This document shows positions 45,405-54,947 of a stretch of DNA of 64,000 bases, piece after piece. A program made the position numbers and the translations under genes. Source of the DNA: JAHEFT01 sp963766195 (GTDB lineage Bacteria > Pseudomonadota > Gammaproteobacteria > Xanthomonadales > SZUA-36); contig CAVXYY010000008.1 in the NCBI GenBank assembly GCA_963766195.1, positions 62,001 to 126,000 of the forward strand, in the 5' to 3' direction. The notes beneath the pieces were generated by a model. The model was not told the origin of the DNA. It made no database searches and saw nothing but the letters and a program-made list of their open reading frames with translations. Within the stretch, counting starts at the first letter, position 1, and each line of letters begins with the position of its first letter.

Positions 45405-47855
45405 ATGGTGAACTGCAAAATTAGTGCCCTGTTTCTCGCCCGCATGGCGTGCTACCCGATCTGGGCTTTGCTGCTTTTTGGGCAGATCAACCCGGCAAAA
45501 GCGGCCGAGGTTGTGGAACCTCAAACTTTGCCACAGGCGCAAGCAGCACTGGGGCGGCTCGAGCAGCAAATTGCTTCCGCACAGAAAGCGACAGCCAATG
45601 ATCTGAAATCGGTCAAGCAAGAACTCGCCCTGGTTCGCTCCTTTGCGCTGGACTGCGTGCAGCAGGCGGCGCCAAAAATCCAGGTGCTGGACAACGAACT
45701 CTCCGTCCTGCAGCCCCAGGAAGCCGGTAAAACGGAGACAAAAGCGGCGAAAGGAACCCGGGTCGTGGCTCCGCCAACCCAGCCGATATCTCCAACACTC
45801 GCTGGACAGTTGCAGGATCTGCAGAGCAGGAAATCGAGCCTGGAGCAGCGGGTTGCGAGTTGCAGACTCATGGTGCTGAGCAGTGATAATCTGGACTCGG
45901 ATGCAGACGATTACCTGCGCAGCCTGCGCACCCGGCAACTGCTTGCGCGGGACGCAAACCTGGTCAGTGTGTTGCAGGCAAACCTGGATGAGCGGCAACG
46001 CTGGGGAGATTTTTTCGAACGCCTGCTGGTAACGCTAAAAGACAGGAAAGCGATTAGCCCGGCTGATCTGGCCGGTGCTGCGGTTGCCGGCCTGCTGGGC
46101 CTGATCCTGGGGTTCATCTTCTGGCGGCGATGTCTGACCCGGTGGGCCGGGTTCAAGATTGCGCCGAATGATGTATCCGCCGGCCTTGTGCACGCGTTTC
46201 TGACCACTGGCGCCGGCTATGCGCCTATCCTGATTGCCCTCGGAAGTGCACTCGCCTATGTAGCTCTCATTCCACGCGCGGGCGGTGAACTGCCACTTGT
46301 TTTCACCATTCTCGCCGCCCTGTTGTTTTACTTCGTCATCGCAGCAGTTATCAGGGCCTTGCTCAACCCATCCCCTCCGGCGACCCCATTTTTGCCGCTG
46401 CCAACCGGGATCGCGATTCCGCTCAGTCGACGCAGCCGCCTGCTGGCCATTGTCGCGCTGGCCAGATGGCTTGTGCTGGAACTCCACGCAAACGGCCTGC
46501 TCGATGACACCATGTATTCGTTGACCCGACAGATCGTCGGTTGGGTTTGGGTGCTGAACGTCATTTGGGTAATCCTGCTGCTGCGCAGGCTCGACGGCTG
46601 GCATAAGAAGTGGACATTCCCATTATTGATCTGCGTGCCCTTGTTGGGTGGTGGAATCGCTGCCGGGATTGGCTATGTCAATCTGGGCACGCTGTTGATC
46701 GTCGGAACTGCGTACACCCTGGGGCTTATCGGTCTCGCACTGGTGGTCACTCAATTTTTCTCGGATGTTTTTGATGGTCTTGATCAAGGGCGCTATGGCT
46801 GGCAAAAAGCCGTGCGCCGGGCCATCGGGCTCAAAGACCAGGATTATGTACCCGGCCTGGGCTGGCTGCGATTGCTGGTCAACCTGGTGGTATGGATGGG
46901 CGTCGCCCTGATTTTGCTGCAGGTGTGGAATACCGATGAAGATATCACCGCCGATATCGTGGTCTATTTCACCCAGGGCTTCCAGGTAGCGGGCCTGACC
47001 ATCGTACCCTTGCATTTGCTGTTGGCCATCCTGGTCCTGGCCCTCATGTTGACCCTGATCGGCTGGATCAAAGGCAGGTTGAATTCAAAATGGCTGGTCA
47101 AGGCGCACATGGAGCCCAATGCCCAGCAAGCGCTGGTCTCGTCCTTCGGATATGTCGCGGCGGCCATCGCAATCCTCGTGGCGCTGACGTTCGCCGGGAT
47201 CAGCCTGACTCATCTCACCATCGTCGCCGGCGCCCTGTCAGTCGGCGTCGGCTTTGGCCTGCAGAACATCGTCAATAACTTCGTATCCGGCATCATCATG
47301 CTGGTTGAGCGCCCGGTGAGGCATGGTGACTGGATCATCGTCGGCAGCACCGAGGGACTCGTCGAGCGTATCAGCATTCGCACGACAACCATACGGACCT
47401 TCGACCGGGCCGACGTCATCGTACCCAACTCGGACATGATATCCAGCCAGGTCACCAACTGGACGCTGGGAAATACATGGGGACGGATCAAGATACCCAT
47501 CGGTGTCGGCTACAGCAGTGATGTCGAAACCGTCATTGCCACCCTGATCGAAGTGGCAAACAACCATCCGGATGTCGTCAAAGGGAACCCCCAGCTGTCG
47601 GATCCTTACGTACTTTTTCTGGAATTTGGCGACAGCACACTCAACTTCGAATTGCGCGTGCATATCAGCAATATCAACCGTTGTATGCACGTGACCAGCG
47701 ATTTGAATCGTGCGATCAATGCCGAGTTCAACCAGAAAGGTATCGAGATCCCCTTCCCGCAACGTGATGTCCACTTTCGCAACTCCATTCAAGTTGCAGG
47801 TGATGCGAAGGGGTCGCCCGATATAACCGGTGGCGGGGAATTGCCCGGGTCTTAG
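45405..47855 (+). CDS. Large mechanosensitive ion channel, MscS family (DUF3772-type)
   Basis: 816 residues: signal peptide (YPIWALLLFGQINPAKAAE), a periplasmic coiled-coil region to about residue 200 (LPQAQAALGRLEQQI, LQDLQSRKSSLEQRV), about ten TM helices, then the MscS core. The pore helix is THLTIVAGALSVGVGFGLQNIVNNFVSGIIML, followed by the beta domain PVRHGDWIIVG, RTTTIRTFDRADVIVPNSDMIS and the cytoplasmic cage (VGYSSDVETVIATLIEVAN). It resembles MscK/DUF3772 relatives and probably relieves hypo-osmotic pressure. Not clearly in an operon with neighbours. Confidence 0.93.
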   Translation: MVNCKISALFLARMACYPIWALLLFGQINPAKAAEVVEPQTLPQAQAALGRLEQQIASAQKATANDLKSVKQELALVRSFALDCVQQAAPKIQVLDNELSVLQPQEAGKTETKAAKGTRVVAPPTQPISPTLAGQLQDLQSRKSSLEQRVASCRLMVLSSDNLDSDADDYLRSLRTRQLLARDANLVSVLQANLDERQRWGDFFERLLVTLKDRKAISPADLAGAAVAGLLGLILGFIFWRRCLTRWAGFKIAPNDVSAGLVHAFLTTGAGYAPILIALGSALAYVALIPRAGGELPLVFTILAALLFYFVIAAVIRALLNPSPPATPFLPLPTGIAIPLSRRSRLLAIVALARWLVLELHANGLLDDTMYSLTRQIVGWVWVLNVIWVILLLRRLDGWHKKWTFPLLICVPLLGGGIAAGIGYVNLGTLLIVGTAYTLGLIGLALVVTQFFSDVFDGLDQGRYGWQKAVRRAIGLKDQDYVPGLGWLRLLVNLVVWMGVALILLQVWNTDEDITADIVVYFTQGFQVAGLTIVPLHLLLAILVLALMLTLIGWIKGRLNSKWLVKAHMEPNAQQALVSSFGYVAAAIAILVALTFAGISLTHLTIVAGALSVGVGFGLQNIVNNFVSGIIMLVERPVRHGDWIIVGSTEGLVERISIRTTTIRTFDRADVIVPNSDMISSQVTNWTLGNTWGRIKIPIGVGYSSDVETVIATLIEVANNHPDVVKGNPQLSDPYVLFLEFGDSTLNFELRVHISNINRCMHVTSDLNRAINAEFNQKGIEIPFPQRDVHFRNSIQVAGDAKGSPDITGGGELPGS

Positions 47856-48349
47856 CCTGTGAAGCGACTGGAGAGGGCTGCCTGGAGCTCTGCGTTATCA
47901 GCTCACAACAGTGTTCCCCCTTTTTGTCTGCTGCAGGCCAGTATTGCGGGGTAGGGTTGCGCAGATCAGTGTCCCGCCCAATTACGCGGTGCTTCCACTG
48001 GTAATCGCATGGGTTATAATGAAATCTTTACTGGTACAGGCCTCAGCTTCGCCATCGTCTTCTGTCTCCGGCACTTCCTGGCGGCATTGCGGCATACGAG
48101 AGAGAAGATAAAATTACCGTCGGTGTCTTGCGTTTGCATTCGCGCTTATGCCGGTTTTGGGATGGCTTAACGGAAACATAATGACGCCTGCCTTATACTC
48201 GATTCTGAAACTTGCATCAGTATCTGAAACCGCCGGGCGGATTAAAATTTTTGCCAAAAAGAGGGTGTAATAAATCTTTACAGGTCTATTCTCCGGAGTA
48301 TTTCTGGATTTTAGAGAATACAGTTTTTGGAATTAAGGAGTGAACAGCG
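47856..48349. other. 494-base intergenic region, no gene seen
   Basis: Between the MscS gene and the tetrahaem gene. AT content rises toward its right end (attaaaatttttgcc, gtaataaatctttac), where a promoter for the 48350 gene is likely; ggttataatga near 48012 resembles a -10 box. A 66-codon open frame at 47911-48111 has no ribosome-binding site or recognisable product. No riboswitch fold was recognised. Confidence 0.4.
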
Positions 48350-50197
48350 ATGAAAGGATTATCTTCATGTGGGGCAGTGTGTAAATCACCGTTTTTTGTC
48401 TCGCTTATTACGATCGTGATCTTGATGATCGGCGTATCTGAAGCAAGGGCCTATGAAAATTATTCGGATTGCGAGGCCTGTCACGGCGGTTTTCTTGAAA
48501 ACCCCTATGTATCGGCTTCAGACGGTTCCAATTGGGGTAACAGCCTGCATGATGTTCACCGGGAAGAGATGTTGAACGGTGATTGCAATGCCTGTCACGG
48601 ATCTAACTTCTCTTCCGTAGCTATAGGCAGTTCCGCAGGCGGAAACGGGCTGGATCCATTAGGCTGTGTTGGTTGCCACGGCCGGGATGAAGATGCCGGC
48701 AATGACAGTTTATCTGACGGAATAGGCGCGGGATTGCGTCAGCATCACTACACGGCTGGTGTTGAGAGCTGTGCTGCTTGTCACAGCGATTCGGACCCCT
48801 CATCGTACACTCCGGTTGGTGAAGAAGTTCTCCCCAACTACTATGCCAAACCGGGCAACAACCACCCTGCAATCCCCAAGAACTCATGCAACGTCGACGG
48901 CGATGAGAATTTTGCAGGTACACCCCTGGGCCTGGATAATGATGGTGACGGCGTTTACGACACTGCCGATTCTGACTGTTCCGTCATGGCCGACACCTAT
49001 ACAGTCGGCGGTAATGTGAGTGGTCTCACAGGTTCTGGCCTGGCACTGCAAAACAATGGGGGTGACACCCTTGCGGTTGCAGCAAACGGCTCCTTTACCT
49101 TCGCCACCGAACTGGAAGATGGCAGCGCTTATAGCGTTACGGTATCGACCCAGCCGACGGATCAAACCTGTAGCGTGGCCAATGGCAGCGGTACCATCGC
49201 GGCTGCGAATGTCACCAATATTGCGGTGACCTGTGCAGATAGTCCGCCCCCAGGTTTCCAGATCAATGCGGGGCTGAATGATGCATGGTACAACCCACTG
49301 ACCGATGGCCAGGGATTTTTCGTCACGGTGTACCCTGACGCCGGACTCGTATTCCTTTCCTGGTTTACCTATGACACGACCTTGCCGCCGGAAGATGCCA
49401 CTTCCAATCTGGGTGATCCTGGCAACCGCTGGCTGACAGCAGTCGGTACAATCTCCGGTAATAAAGTGGTCATGAATGTCACTTTTACTTCCAATGGAAT
49501 TTTCGATACTGCAACTGAAGTAGTGAACTCCAGCGAAGGTCAGGGAACGATTGTTCTTACATTCGACGACTGTGAAAACGGGACAGTTGAGTACGACATT
49601 TCGTCGATTGAGCAAACCGGAATAGTTCCCATACAGCGCATCGACCTCAGCAACGTAGCACTTTGTGAGATGTTGGAAGCAGAGTCCGCAGCCATGAAAA
49701 GCACTCCTCAGCTGGCATCTGACCGCACTGCTGATAATGGAAGCGAATTACTTCAACTGGCGCAAATGAATGCTGGGTTGAATGATGCATGGTTCAATCC
49801 GGTGACGGACGGACAGGGCTTTTTCATCACGGTATTTCCCGACATTGACCTCGTATTTCTGTCGTGGTTTACTTTCGACACCGCTCTTCCGCCGGCTGAT
49901 GCGACGTTCAATCTGCCCGACCCCGGAAACCGCTGGCTGACAGCGGTAGGCCCGATAGTTGGCAACCAGGCGACAATGGATATTGACATGACATCCGGAG
50001 GCCTTTTCGACCAGGCCAGCGACATTCAACGCACCGATCCCCCGGGTTCTGACGGAACGATCGTTCTGACGTTTGAAGATTGCAATTCGGGCACGGTCCA
50101 GTATGACATTACGTCAATTGAGCAGACTGGAACTGTCCCCATACAACGAATCGTCACGGACAATGTTGCTCTGTGTGATTTGTTAGGGGGTCAGTGA
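48350..50197 (+). CDS. Exported tetrahaem cytochrome with two C-terminal GLNDAW domains
   Basis: 615 residues. A signal peptide (residues 10-34) precedes four CxxCH haem-c sites in residues 41-150: DCEACHGG, DCNACHGS, GCVGCHGR and SCAACHSD, with extra His residues (LHDVHREE, RQHHYTA) as possible sixth ligands. A beta domain follows at about 220-300 (YTVGGNVSGLTGSGLALQNN, TCSVANGSGTIAAANVTNIAVTC), a module common in large exported proteins of marine bacteria. Then come two copies, 49261-49675 and 49762-50190, of the domain found in the 7208 protein, each ending VALC. It is probably periplasmic or cell-surface and moves electrons; partner unknown. AAGGAG eight bases before ATG 48350. Confidence 0.87.
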   Translation: MKGLSSCGAVCKSPFFVSLITIVILMIGVSEARAYENYSDCEACHGGFLENPYVSASDGSNWGNSLHDVHREEMLNGDCNACHGSNFSSVAIGSSAGGNGLDPLGCVGCHGRDEDAGNDSLSDGIGAGLRQHHYTAGVESCAACHSDSDPSSYTPVGEEVLPNYYAKPGNNHPAIPKNSCNVDGDENFAGTPLGLDNDGDGVYDTADSDCSVMADTYTVGGNVSGLTGSGLALQNNGGDTLAVAANGSFTFATELEDGSAYSVTVSTQPTDQTCSVANGSGTIAAANVTNIAVTCADSPPPGFQINAGLNDAWYNPLTDGQGFFVTVYPDAGLVFLSWFTYDTTLPPEDATSNLGDPGNRWLTAVGTISGNKVVMNVTFTSNGIFDTATEVVNSSEGQGTIVLTFDDCENGTVEYDISSIEQTGIVPIQRIDLSNVALCEMLEAESAAMKSTPQLASDRTADNGSELLQLAQMNAGLNDAWFNPVTDGQGFFITVFPDIDLVFLSWFTFDTALPPADATFNLPDPGNRWLTAVGPIVGNQATMDIDMTSGGLFDQASDIQRTDPPGSDGTIVLTFEDCNSGTVQYDITSIEQTGTVPIQRIVTDNVALCDLLGGQ

Positions 50198-50303
50198 ATC
50201 ATCGGGATGTATGGAGTTCCGCTTCCGGCCAGGATCAATCATTGAGGATCTCTCGGATACGGAACAGACTGGTTTGAGTTTCGAGCCGGTCAATGTCTGA
50301 GTT

Positions 50304-50334
50304 AACGGACGCCAGCTTTGCTGGCGTCCGTTTT
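50304..50334 (+). terminator. Rho-independent terminator
   Basis: aacggacgccagc / gctggcgtccgtt, a perfect 13-base stem with a short tttg-type loop, then TTTTC. It ends the transcript of the tetrahaem gene, about 107 bases past its stop. Confidence 0.92.
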
Positions 50335-50398
50335 CATTAGATTTTTTTATATTAATTATTCGCTGCACATTTCTAATTAATGTGGCAGTCGGAGCGTG

Positions 50399-50911
50399 AT
50401 GCCCACTGATTACGAAAAGGTCTACCGCGGAGCCAAGCAGGCTTTAGGGGAACCGACAAAGGAGTTCGTCAAGTTCTTCGACACCCTGGCAAGAACGCGG
50501 CTACGGGTGCTTGACGTCGGATGCGGCCAGGGTCGTGACGCGTTGTTCATTGCCCGGCTCGGCCATTCGGTGGCCGGTATCGATCTGTCTCCCACGGGAA
50601 TTCGTGATTTGCTTGCGGATGCGGAGGCCGAGGGCCTGGATGTCCAGGGCTTTGTCGTCGACATTCGATCCTTCGAGCCGCCGGGAATGTATGACGTGCT
50701 CCTGATCGATCGAACCCTGCACATGCTCGATGCCTCTGAACGGCCAGTTGTTCTCGCCCGATACCTCGATCGGGTTGAGGCAGGAGGTTATGTTCTCATC
50801 GCAGACGAGAGTTCAAACATCCCAACGTTCGAAGCCGTTCTCGAGGCAGACCGCCGCGACTGGCACCTGGTGCTGAGACGCCGAGGCTACCTTTTTGCAC
50901 ACCAGGCTTAG
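50399..50911 (+). CDS. Class I SAM-dependent methyltransferase
   Basis: 170 residues. The SAM site motif I is VLDVGCGQGRDALFIARLG, motif II acidic AGIDLSPTG, and motif IV MYDVLLIDRTLHML. The length and the missing substrate-binding extension do not identify a substrate; the GCGQGRDALFIARLGH form is shared with tellurite-resistance TehB-like and thiopurine-like methyltransferases. Start at ATG 50399 with GGAG just upstream (GTG 50396 is in frame). Stands alone; converges with the next gene. Confidence 0.8.
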   Translation: MPTDYEKVYRGAKQALGEPTKEFVKFFDTLARTRLRVLDVGCGQGRDALFIARLGHSVAGIDLSPTGIRDLLADAEAEGLDVQGFVVDIRSFEPPGMYDVLLIDRTLHMLDASERPVVLARYLDRVEAGGYVLIADESSNIPTFEAVLEADRRDWHLVLRRRGYLFAHQA

Positions 50912-50923
50912 TTGCCCTGTTCC

Positions 50924-52516
50924 TCAGTACTTCAGGATCGCACGCGCGGCGTTATAGCCGGGTGCGCCGGTGACACCGCCGCCCGGATGAGCCCCGGCCC
51001 CGCACAGGTAAAGTCCGTCAATCGGTGTCTTGTAGTGCGCCCAGCCGGGCAGGGGGCGCATGAAAAACAACTGGTCCAGCCGGATGTCGCCGTGGAATAT
51101 GTTGCCTTCGGTGATACCGAACCTCCGCTCCAGGTCCAGCGGGGTGATGATGTCGCGGCCAACGACCGCCGCCGGAACATTCGGGGCATAGCGCCCGATG
51201 ATTTCGATAACCCGGTCGCCCAGCCAGTCACGGTGGTCATCCCAGCTGCCGCTGGCAGGTTGGAAAGGCAGATATTGCACAAAGGTGGTCAGCACATGAT
51301 GCCCCGGCGTGGCGAGTTCCGGGTCGATCGCTGAGGCCCACACGCAGTCGACCCAAAGCTCGGGTTCCAGTTCACCCATTTGGGACGCGTTATAACAACG
51401 TTGCGCCTGCTCGAAGGTGGGCACCAGCGTGAACAGCATTTTTTGCAGGGCCGGCGCATCTGCCGGCATCCCGTTCACCCGAGGTTCTTCGTTCAGAACC
51501 AGGTTGACCTTGGCGGCCGGGCCCTTCATCAGGATCGACTGGACCTGTCGCCTGAATTCATCATCCAGTTGTTCCGGGTCAACCAGTTTGAGAAAGGTCC
51601 GTTTCGGATCGGCGTTGGATGCAACGATACCCGCTTCCAGCATCTCGCCGCCGGACAGCCTGACGCCCTTGACGCGGCCACCAACAGCCTCGATCTGTTC
51701 GACTTCAGCATTCGTGCGAATTTCGACACCGGCTTCCCGGCAAGCCGCCGCCATCGCCTCGGTGATTGCTCCCATCCCGCCGATCACGTGGCCGGTGAAG
51801 CCCTGCTTTTCATCATCACCACCGCTCAGAAGGTGGAACAGCAGACCCATTGCAGAACCCGGATCGCCGGGACCGCCATGTTTGCCGTAGAGGTTGTTGG
51901 CCAGTATCAGTCGCTTGATTTCGTCTGATTCGAAGTAGCGGTCCAGGAATTGGTCCAGGCTGCCGGTCATAAAGGTAACCAGTTCAGAAATGGCGCGCCC
52001 GTTCAGACCGCGGAAACGCCTGCCGACACGGATCACTTCCAGCAATCCGGCCAGCCCCCTGGCGGCCGTTTGTGGCGGCGGTTCCAGGAAAAAGGGTTGC
52101 AGGTAGCGGGCCAGCGATTTCAGTTCCCGGTCCAGGTCGAAGAAGGCATCGGCATCCTTGCGGCTGAAACGGCACAGTTCCGCATGCATTTTTTTCTCGT
52201 CGGCCCACCAGGGCAACACCCGGCCTTCCGGCAAGGCGATTTGCACCGCGGGGTCGGCGGCAATCATTTTCAAACCATGCCGGCCGAGCGCCATGTCACG
52301 GATGACTTCCGGCCTCAGCATGCTGGCCATGTAGGCGGCGGTGGAAACCCGGCAGCCCGGCGCATTGTCCGGATCGATTTCCTCCGTCACGGCGCAACCG
52401 CCGACGATATCCCGCTGTTCCAGCACCAGGGTTCTGAGCCGTGATTTTGCCAGGTAGAACGCGGTGGTCAGCCCGTTATGCCCGGCACCGATTACGATGG
52501 CGTCCCAGGCTTTCAC
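50924..52516 (-). CDS. PYROXD2/phytoene-desaturase-like FAD oxidoreductase
   Basis: About 530 residues of the NAD(P)/FAD amine-oxidase/phytoene-desaturase superfamily. FAD motif VIGAGHNGLTTAFYLAKSRLRTLVLEQRD at the N-terminus, a Rossmann-linked GGCAVTEEIDP, a mid-chain GHVIGGMGAITEAMAAACREAGVEI, and the FAD tail YLCGAGAHPGGGVTGAPGYNAARAI. This is the PYROXD2 type and not a carotenoid-cluster CrtI; no crtB or crtE is near. The start is GTG 52516, overlapping the preceding gene's stop (GTGA), which suggests coupled translation. Substrate unknown. Confidence 0.9.
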   Translation of the reverse strand: MKAWDAIVIGAGHNGLTTAFYLAKSRLRTLVLEQRDIVGGCAVTEEIDPDNAPGCRVSTAAYMASMLRPEVIRDMALGRHGLKMIAADPAVQIALPEGRVLPWWADEKKMHAELCRFSRKDADAFFDLDRELKSLARYLQPFFLEPPPQTAARGLAGLLEVIRVGRRFRGLNGRAISELVTFMTGSLDQFLDRYFESDEIKRLILANNLYGKHGGPGDPGSAMGLLFHLLSGGDDEKQGFTGHVIGGMGAITEAMAAACREAGVEIRTNAEVEQIEAVGGRVKGVRLSGGEMLEAGIVASNADPKRTFLKLVDPEQLDDEFRRQVQSILMKGPAAKVNLVLNEEPRVNGMPADAPALQKMLFTLVPTFEQAQRCYNASQMGELEPELWVDCVWASAIDPELATPGHHVLTTFVQYLPFQPASGSWDDHRDWLGDRVIEIIGRYAPNVPAAVVGRDIITPLDLERRFGITEGNIFHGDIRLDQLFFMRPLPGWAHYKTPIDGLYLCGAGAHPGGGVTGAPGYNAARAILKY

Positions 52517-53472
52517 CAGGGCCAGACTTCCAGGCCATGGATCGCGTTCCGGACATCCATGGAAAAATTGACGCGGGAGATCTCCATCCCGCTGTCCAGG
52601 TCGTAAAGAGTGACCGTGGAAGGAGAGGAACCGGCCGCGATGACACGGTCGTTGATCGCGCACAGCCCGCGCCCGAATCCCTGCCGGGCCAATTTGCCGT
52701 CGGCCAGTTCAACGTGTTCCAGTTCTGCCGGGTCATACACCGGCACCGGGAATACCCGCTGCGTTCCGTCACGGCCGACATAGCGGACCACGTCGGCCGC
52801 GGTATCGTTGAACAGCACGCCGTCACGGAACGGGCGGGCATTGTGCATGCCCTCCGGCATGTCGGCCAACTTCCTGACAACGTTGCCGTTGCCGATGTGC
52901 AGGAGGCATCCGGTCCTGAGGCCGCTGACGAAGAGGCCGCGCCGGTCGGCAAATATATTGTTCAGGTGTAACAGGTTTTGGGCCCTGGGCCCGTTCGCGC
53001 CGCCGGGCCCGTTGATGCCCTGGGGGTCATAGGTCGACCCGATCGGGCCGTCTTCGCCCAAGGCCAGGTGGATGGCCCAGAAAAACGACTGCTTTTCCAG
53101 GTCAAAGGCCAGGATGCTGTCGTGACCGGTGGACGTCAGGTACAGGTGATTGTTCAGCTGAAAAATTTCGTGGCAGTGTTTCAGGTAGGTGCTGCGAAAG
53201 GATCGTTGGATCTTGAAAGCGCGGTCGTACACGAACAACTCGTCACTTGCGGCGATATAGATTTCTTCATTGTAGAAAGCGATACCGCGCAGACCGCGGT
53301 CCCAGCCGCGGCCCTGGAAGTCGATCTCGGAAGTGTTCCAGTCAACCGTCTGGATCACTTCCCGGCCGGCGAAATTGATCAGGTAAATTCCGCCGTGGCT
53401 GTCCCCCTGTTCGGCGCCGCGCACCACGGAGGTCGCGATCAGGGTTGGCGGTACAAAGCTGTTTTCAGTCAT
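52513..53472 (-). CDS. Beta-propeller-type protein of unknown function
   Basis: 319 residues, no signal peptide. Repeating segments alternate beta strands and YD, FD or HL turns (IYLINFAGREVIQTVDW, ELFVYDRAFKIQRSF, HLYLTSTGHDSILAFDLE, GLFVSGLRTGCLLHIGNGN, TVTLYDLDSGMEISRV), as in six- or seven-bladed propellers. GHDSILAFD and NNIFADRRGLFVSGL are the clearest blades. Translationally coupled to the PYROXD2-like gene and divergent from the MFS transporter gene by 43 bases. Perhaps a cytoplasmic lactonase-like or partner subunit; there is no direct evidence. Confidence 0.78.
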   Translation of the reverse strand: MTENSFVPPTLIATSVVRGAEQGDSHGGIYLINFAGREVIQTVDWNTSEIDFQGRGWDRGLRGIAFYNEEIYIAASDELFVYDRAFKIQRSFRSTYLKHCHEIFQLNNHLYLTSTGHDSILAFDLEKQSFFWAIHLALGEDGPIGSTYDPQGINGPGGANGPRAQNLLHLNNIFADRRGLFVSGLRTGCLLHIGNGNVVRKLADMPEGMHNARPFRDGVLFNDTAADVVRYVGRDGTQRVFPVPVYDPAELEHVELADGKLARQGFGRGLCAINDRVIAAGSSPSTVTLYDLDSGMEISRVNFSMDVRNAIHGLEVWPW

Positions 53473-53515
53473 CGCGATAGTATAGGCTAAGGAGCTTCCA
53501 ATCGACTATGCGCGG

Positions 53516-54832
53516 ATGAAAACAACCTCAATGCAAGCCGGTACCAGGCCCTCCATCGTCCGTTGGAAAATGCTTCTCGTGCTGGCGCTTGCCAGCTTTA
53601 TCTCCTACGTCCTTCGAACCAATCTTTCTTTCGCCGCACCTGAAATGATGGCTGATCTCGGCCTTGACGAAGTCCAGTGGGGCTGGGTGCTGGCCGGGTT
53701 CACGGTGGGTTACGCCTTGTTCCAGTTTCCAGGCGGTATCCTGGGTGATCGCCTTGGGCCACGGCGTGTTCTGACGGTAATTGCCGTGCTCTGGGCCTTG
53801 TTGACCGCGGTAACCAGCCTGGTCCCCGGTCAGGAAGCAGCCTCGACCTGGGTGATCATTGCCGTGCTGTTCCTGGTGCGTTTCCTGGTGGGTGCCGCCC
53901 ACGCGCCGGTTTTTCCGGTCGTGAACGCCAGCATCGTGCGCTGGTTCCCGGTGGGCGGGTGGGCTCTTCCCAGCGGGCTGACCAGCACCGGCCTGACCCT
54001 GGGCGGCGCCGCGGCGGCCATCGTCGTGCCCCTGGTGATCGTTCAACTGGGCTGGCGGACCGCTTTCCTGTGCATCGCACCGCTGGGATTACTGACGGCA
54101 GTTACCTGGTGGTGGTATTCGCGCGATGACCCTGCCGACCATCCCGGCACCAATGATGCTGAAGTCGAACTGATCAAGGCGGGCCGGAAGAGCGAAAAAT
54201 TGGCGGGCGGAGAACAGGCTGATTCCGGCAAGGCGGATTGGCTGCGTGTGCTGAGAAACCGCGATGTGCTGTTCCTGATGCTCAGTTATTCGTCGATGAA
54301 TTACGTCTTCTATATCGTGTTCAACTGGTTTTTCTACTACCTGGTCGAAGTCAGGGAGTTCAGTGCAACGGATGCGGGTTTTGTCGCCTCCGCCCAGTGG
54401 ATCGCCGGGGCCGCCGGGGCCGCGCTCGGCGGCTGGTTATGCGACCGCATGTGCCGGACCCTGGGTCTGCGCTGGGGCTGCCGCTGGCCGGTCATTATCG
54501 GCATGACAGCGTCAGCGGTCCTGCTGCTGGTGGGCGCTTTGCACCCCACTGCCTATATCGCCGTTTCTTCGATGGTGCTGCTGTTCTTTTTCAACCAGAT
54601 GAACGAGGGTCCCTACTGGGCGACCAGCATCGCGGTCGGCGGCCTCCATGCCGGGGCAGCTGGAGGAGTCATGAACACCGGGGCCAACGTAATGGGGGTG
54701 GTCAATGCACTGCTCGTGCCTTTTTTTGCCCATGCCTTTGGCTGGACGTTCGCGATTGCATCGGGCGCAATCTTTGCCCTGTTGGGGGTGGGTTTCATGC
54801 TCCTGGTGAGGGCTGACCAGACGGTCGATTAG
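53516..54832 (+). CDS. MFS transporter (anion:cation symporter-like)
   Basis: About 438 residues with 12 TM helices. The ACS subgroup pattern is visible: LSFAAPEMMADLGLDEVQWGWVLAGFTVGYALFQFPGGILGDRLGPRRVL in the first helices, with the loop-2 motif GDRLGPRRVL, and LGGWLCDRM after the central loop. ACS members take up organic anions, hexuronates or glucarate, driven by protons or sodium. The aminotransferase operon downstream and the coupled oxidoreductase-propeller pair opposite make a carboxylate or polyamine-derived acid a reasonable guess. ATG 53516; ribosome-binding site weak. Confidence 0.9.
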   Translation: MKTTSMQAGTRPSIVRWKMLLVLALASFISYVLRTNLSFAAPEMMADLGLDEVQWGWVLAGFTVGYALFQFPGGILGDRLGPRRVLTVIAVLWALLTAVTSLVPGQEAASTWVIIAVLFLVRFLVGAAHAPVFPVVNASIVRWFPVGGWALPSGLTSTGLTLGGAAAAIVVPLVIVQLGWRTAFLCIAPLGLLTAVTWWWYSRDDPADHPGTNDAEVELIKAGRKSEKLAGGEQADSGKADWLRVLRNRDVLFLMLSYSSMNYVFYIVFNWFFYYLVEVREFSATDAGFVASAQWIAGAAGAALGGWLCDRMCRTLGLRWGCRWPVIIGMTASAVLLLVGALHPTAYIAVSSMVLLFFFNQMNEGPYWATSIAVGGLHAGAAGGVMNTGANVMGVVNALLVPFFAHAFGWTFAIASGAIFALLGVGFMLLVRADQTVD

Positions 54833-54947
54833 CCGGCAGAATTTTTTCCATTCACCTGTGGCGCCGACCTCCCTGAGCCATGGCATTTTTACCGGAGTGC
54901 AGGTACAGTCTCCGGTCAACGACAAGCCTTTATACCGGAGATTCCCT

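Noticed and set aside
47911..48111. 66-codon open frame in the intergenic region before the tetrahaem gene
   Set aside because: No ribosome-binding site, no recognisable product and unremarkable composition.
47856..48349. Possible riboswitch in the 494-base intergenic region
   Set aside because: I could not match it to a known riboswitch consensus such as c-di-GMP or glycine.
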